Source: Caprimulgus europaeus (taxonomy: Eukaryota; Chordata; Aves; Caprimulgiformes; Caprimulgidae). Taken from it: a stretch of DNA of 64,000 bases. Shown here piece after piece: positions 63,588 through 64,000 of the stretch. Under the pieces are notes generated by a model. That model was given only the letters and a program-made list of their open reading frames with translations, did no database searches and had not been told where the DNA came from. The translations under genes were made by a program, and so were the position numbers. The stretch is from positions 4,510,001 through 4,574,000 of the forward strand of contig OU015540.1 of the NCBI GenBank assembly GCA_907165065.1, in the 5' to 3' direction. Within the stretch, counting starts at the first letter, position 1, and the number at the start of each line of letters is the position of its first letter.

Positions 63588-64000
63588 CTGTTGAGATAGT
63601 GAGATACTTTAGTACATCCTACACCTGGAAAATATTCAGGCTTTGCAGCTATAAAAGACGAGGAAGATGGTGCAGTCTTGCTCTGAACCCCCCCAGTAAA
63701 TGGCATACTAACGCTTTTCAACACATGCCCAATCTTTTCTCTTCCTTTGGCAAATTCCCCTGAGTCCAGTGACTGTGTAGCTAAGTACATCACTCAAAAA
63801 TAGAGCACAGGCTGAAGAACGTGGCCCTAACGACAGCAGATATGAGCTGCCAGAGTTCAGCGACGAGAGGTCAGTTTTTAAATTCTCCCTGAAATGTTAG
63901 CTGCCTGTCAGCACTGGCATCCTGATCCCATGCTCCATAATTCACCTCTGCCTGCACACAACCATTTCACCATTTGTGTTCACAGGATGGCTAAGCAAAG
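63588..64000 (-). other. SDK1: SDK1 intron upstream of the first exon in the window
   Basis: Intron sequence up to the window edge, ending in a pyrimidine-rich acceptor for the exon at 63587. No further exon is seen, so the preceding FnIII exon lies to the right of the window. Confidence 0.6.

Overview
The window is vertebrate nuclear DNA, almost certainly from a bird. It carries several CR1 LINE fragments, including a 650-base 3' end whose text matches the CR1 type common in modern birds. It also holds a solo LTR of a type I know from neoavian genomes, and small exons with GT/AG borders. Together these point to a neoavian bird rather than a galliform, but the species cannot be named from the sequence.

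There are two gene-scale objects, both on the minus strand. (1) 63587 to 36293: the last nine coding exons of a Sidekick cell-adhesion gene, best matched to SDK1. They join in perfect phase into 479 residues: the end of one FnIII domain, two complete FnIII domains, one transmembrane helix, and the cytoplasmic tail ending in a PDZ ligand. The 5' part of the gene lies beyond the right edge. (2) 21688 to 9908: a complete 13-exon cytochrome P450 3A locus. Seven exons have exactly the length known for CYP3A genes with clean splice borders (exons 1, 6, 10, 11 and 12) or with a donor change only (exons 5 and 9). The locus is broken by single-base insertions in exons 3 and 4, a stop in a shortened exon 8, lost GT donors after exons 2 and 9, an eroded exon 7, and changes in the ExxR and haem-loop motifs. 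I read it as a unitary-type CYP3A pseudogene next to SDK1.

Layout: 1-9907 is intergenic with one CR1 end and an AT-rich block that looks like a conserved non-coding element. 9908-21688 is the CYP3A pseudogene, with two CR1 pieces in its introns. 21689-36292 is intergenic, containing a CR1 3' end and, at its right side, the SDK1 3' UTR. 36293-64000 is SDK1, whose introns hold a 618-base solo LTR with 5-base target duplications and an internal (TAA)33 tract, and a CR1 reverse-transcriptase fragment.

No tRNA, rRNA, CRISPR array, operon or other prokaryotic feature is present. The most informative novelty is the P450 locus: its lesions can be mapped exon by exon, and its position beside SDK1 may be the remnant of an ancestral CYP3 locus.
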